Assembly (NCBI GenBank): GCA_020435885.1
Contig: JAGQYU010000214.1
Span: 1-8,805, forward strand
Source of the DNA: Flavobacteriaceae bacterium
Lineage (GTDB): Bacteria > Bacteroidota > Bacteroidia > Flavobacteriales > Flavobacteriaceae
Length of the DNA stretch: 8,805 bases
Direction: 5' to 3'
Positions 7,056-8,805 of the stretch are shown piece by piece (within the stretch, counting starts at the first letter, position 1; the number at the start of each line of letters is the position of its first letter). The notes beneath the pieces were generated by a model. It was not told where the DNA came from and ran no database searches. It saw nothing but the letters and a program-made list of their open reading frames with translations. The translations under genes were made by a program, and so were the position numbers.

Positions 7056-7068
7056 GCCAATTTGCTTA

Positions 7069-8103
7069 TTAATACTGTTGTGTGTATGTTGCCAAAACCT
7101 TGTTATTTGCACCTCTTATTTCCATCACAACTTTATTATTATTAAGATCAAAATTTAATAATCCATAGCTTTTATCATTAATTACATCAGTAATTCTATA
7201 TTGGTTTGGCTCAAAAGAATATGAGGTATAAGAGTGAGTCAATCCACTTGATGTGAAATCGATTAAAGGATAAGACAAACTATCAATTTTTACAGATGAA
7301 ATTTCAGAAATATGCCTGTCCCCTGATAATAAAATAACACCTTTTGCTTTAGAATTTACGATAAGATTTTTTAGTTTTTTAACCTCATGAGGCATATTGC
7401 CCCAGCTTTCAAAACCATGTTCATAAGAGAGGAATTGAACACTACTCATGATAATATTAAAATCTGAAGTAGTGTTTTTTAACTCATTTTCAAGCCACTC
7501 CCATTGTTCTTCGCCAAGCATGGTTCCGGAAGATGTAGTATCCGGAATATATCTTTTTTCTCCTGTAGGGTCTTTACTAAGTGGCGTTCTGAAATAACGT
7601 GTATCTAACACTATAACTTTTATGGTTTTATTATTTATAGTATACGTTTTAGAATTATAAACTCCTTTTCGGGTTCTTCTAATATCATTTTTAGAAACAT
7701 CAAAGAAATCTAAAAACAGTTGTTGCGCACTATCTTTTTTTGTGTATTCTTCTCCGCCGTCATTCAAGCCGTAATCATGATCATCCCATGTGCCTAAGAG
7801 CTCTGCTTTTTTTGAAAACTTTGAGTATACACTATCGTTTTTTACCTGATCATAGTAACTTTTCATTAACTTCATATTATCTGTATCGGCATAGATAATA
7901 TCACCACCCCAAATCCAAATATTAGGATTATTTTGAAGTATTTCATTCCAAAAAGGATTCGGCAGATTTTGATTGTTACAAGAACCAAAAGCAATCACAA
8001 AATCATATGGATTATTTTGTTTTTCGGATTGTTTCGTCTCTTTTTTATCAGGTTTACAAGAAGTTAGAAGAAGTGTAACGGAAATTAGTAAAAATAGCCT
8101 CAT
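7069..8103 (-). CDS. PhoD-like alkaline phosphatase/phosphodiesterase, lipoprotein
   Basis: This 344-residue exported metallophosphoesterase has a lipoprotein signal peptide (MRLFLLISVTLLLTSC) with Cys16 as the lipidation site, then a Lys/Gln-rich linker to about residue 31. The catalytic domain shows the PhoD-family landmarks in order: FGSCN (39-43), WGGDIIYAD (65-73), GTWDDHDYGLNDGG (104-117), VIVLDTRYFR (163-172), MLGEEQWEWLENEL (195-208) and LLSGDRHISE (258-267). The Asp and His residues in GGD, WDDHD and GDRH are those expected to bind metals, so the enzyme should be active on phosphate mono- or diesters. It is shorter than classical PhoD (over 500 residues) because the N-terminal beta domain is absent, as in many Bacteroidota homologues. 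It probably sits on the periplasmic or outer face of a membrane and may scavenge phosphate. The substrate cannot be read from the sequence. No clear TAnnTTTG promoter was found upstream; TACTTTTA at 8129-8122 is a poor match. Confidence 0.88.
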   Translation of the reverse strand: MRLFLLISVTLLLTSCKPDKKETKQSEKQNNPYDFVIAFGSCNNQNLPNPFWNEILQNNPNIWIWGGDIIYADTDNMKLMKSYYDQVKNDSVYSKFSKKAELLGTWDDHDYGLNDGGEEYTKKDSAQQLFLDFFDVSKNDIRRTRKGVYNSKTYTINNKTIKVIVLDTRYFRTPLSKDPTGEKRYIPDTTSSGTMLGEEQWEWLENELKNTTSDFNIIMSSVQFLSYEHGFESWGNMPHEVKKLKNLIVNSKAKGVILLSGDRHISEISSVKIDSLSYPLIDFTSSGLTHSYTSYSFEPNQYRITDVINDKSYGLLNFDLNNNKVVMEIRGANNKVLATYTQQY

Positions 8104-8162
8104 GCTTGTGGTTTTAATTTTTAAAAGTACGCATTTACTTAATACTAAAAGTTAAATTATTG

Positions 8163-8170
8163 TATATTCG
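8163..8170 (+). promoter_or_regulatory. Weak candidate -7 element upstream of the NrnA-like gene
   Basis: TATATTCG differs from TAnnTTTG at one base and ends only 6 nt before the ATG at 8177. No TTG lies at the expected -33 distance. If used, the transcript would be leaderless or nearly so. The rest of the 73-bp divergent gap (8104-8176) is AT-rich with no other recognisable signal. Confidence 0.25.
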
Positions 8171-8176
8171 CACTCA

Positions 8177-8805
8177 ATGAATACACACGATATAGCAAAT
8201 ATTAAAGAGCTGTTATCTTCCCCTAAAAAAATAGTCATCGTTTCACATAGAAATCCTGATGGAGATGCTTATGGATCAAGTTTGGCATTGTATCACTATT
8301 TAAAAAAGTATGATCATTCGGTTACAGTAATATCACCTAATGATTGCCCTGAATTTTTAAAGTGGTTACCAGCTGAGGATAATATAGTTGTATTTGAAAG
8401 TCAAACAAAAAAAGCAACAGGAATTATAAAAGAGGCTGAAGTAATTTTTACGTTAGATTTCAATGCATTACATAGAGTTGGAGATGCAATGGAAGGAGTT
8501 TTAAAAGAATCTACAGCAACTTTTATAATGATAGATCATCATAAGCAACCAGAGGATTATGCTACCTATATGTACTCTGATGTTTTGGCAAGTTCAACAA
8601 GCCAAATGATGTATCATTTTATTGAAAAATTAGATGATCTTAACAAGATCGATAAAAATATTGCTACTTGTTTATATACCGGAATTGTAACAGATACGGG
8701 CTCTTTTAAGTATCAATCCACAACGGGAGATACTCATAGAATTGTAGCTAATCTGCTAGAAAAAAATATTGATCATACAAGAATCCATAATGAATTGTAC
8801 GATAC
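8177..8805 (+). CDS. nrnA: DHH/DHHA1 phosphoesterase, NrnA-like oligoribonuclease/pAp phosphatase (partial, C-terminus cut by window edge)
   Basis: Reading from the ATG at 8177 gives 209 complete codons and stays open to the window end. Family members are about 310-340 residues, so the C-terminal DHHA1 substrate-binding domain is mostly missing. The DHH catalytic motifs are all present: SHRNPDGDAYGSS (23-35; His24, Asp28, Asp30), TLDFNALHRVG (92-102; Asp94), IDHHKQP (119-125; the DHH triad) and GIVTDTGSFKY (169-179; Asp173). These are the Mn-binding residues of NrnA-type enzymes, which degrade 2-5 nt RNA oligomers (nanoRNA) and often remove the 3' phosphate from pAp. The specific activity is assigned by family resemblance. 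The gene diverges from the PhoD-like gene with a 73-bp gap. From memory, flavobacterial genomes usually have this gene next to ndk, often followed by gldI, which would lie outside this window. Confidence 0.9.
   Translation, partial: MNTHDIANIKELLSSPKKIVIVSHRNPDGDAYGSSLALYHYLKKYDHSVTVISPNDCPEFLKWLPAEDNIVVFESQTKKATGIIKEAEVIFTLDFNALHRVGDAMEGVLKESTATFIMIDHHKQPEDYATYMYSDVLASSTSQMMYHFIEKLDDLNKIDKNIATCLYTGIVTDTGSFKYQSTTGDTHRIVANLLEKNIDHTRIHNELYD

Noticed and set aside
7049..7059. Small inverted repeat TGGC-AAA-GCCA after the PhoD-like gene, considered as a terminator
   Set aside because: Only a 4-bp core stem with weak flanking pairs, and it overlaps the -33 element of the ndk promoter; no proper U-tract directly follows the stem.
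7973..8155. 60-residue forward frame covering the start of the PhoD-like gene and part of the intergenic gap
   Set aside because: Mostly antisense to the lipoprotein signal peptide region, with no promoter or domain.

Overview
The window looks like a chromosomal segment from a member of the Flavobacteriia (Bacteroidota). The DNA is AT-rich. Several genes are preceded by the Bacteroidota-type -7 element TAnnTTTG rather than a sigma-70 -10 box, and there are no clear Shine-Dalgarno sequences. One large gene encodes a protein with a type IX secretion (T9SS) C-terminal sorting region. From memory, the housekeeping gene order (ribH, a membrane TPR gene, recF, a DUF721 gene, ndk, a DHH phosphoesterase) is typical of flavobacteria.

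Layout, left to right. Positions 1-1157 hold a leftward pair: a TPR membrane-anchored protein followed, 4 nt downstream, by ribH (riboflavin synthesis), which runs off the left edge. A 104-bp divergent promoter region follows. Positions 1262-2646 hold a rightward pair: recF and a DUF721 (DciA-like) gene, 2 nt apart. Positions 2712-6506 hold a 1264-residue secreted multidomain protein with its own promoter: signal peptide, four ASH/choice-of-anchor-D repeats, a lamin-tail-like domain, a Bacteroidota surface-protein module and a type C-like T9SS sorting region. A strong symmetric hairpin at 6530-6559 separates it from the leftward genes ndk (6579-6998) and a PhoD-like phosphatase lipoprotein (7069-8103). 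A rightward NrnA-like DHH phosphoesterase starts at 8177 and is cut by the right edge.

How the genes relate. Most are housekeeping genes: cofactor synthesis (ribH), recombinational repair and probably helicase loading (recF, DUF721), and nucleotide turnover (ndk, nrnA). The two exported proteins, the T9SS surface protein and the PhoD-like lipoprotein, look like accessory genes set into this conserved block. I see no tRNA or rRNA, IS element, integrase, CRISPR array, defence island or riboswitch. No gene-free stretch exceeds 300 bp; the longest is about 104 bp. I do not see a convincing novel multi-gene system. The most distinctive item is the large repeat-containing surface protein.
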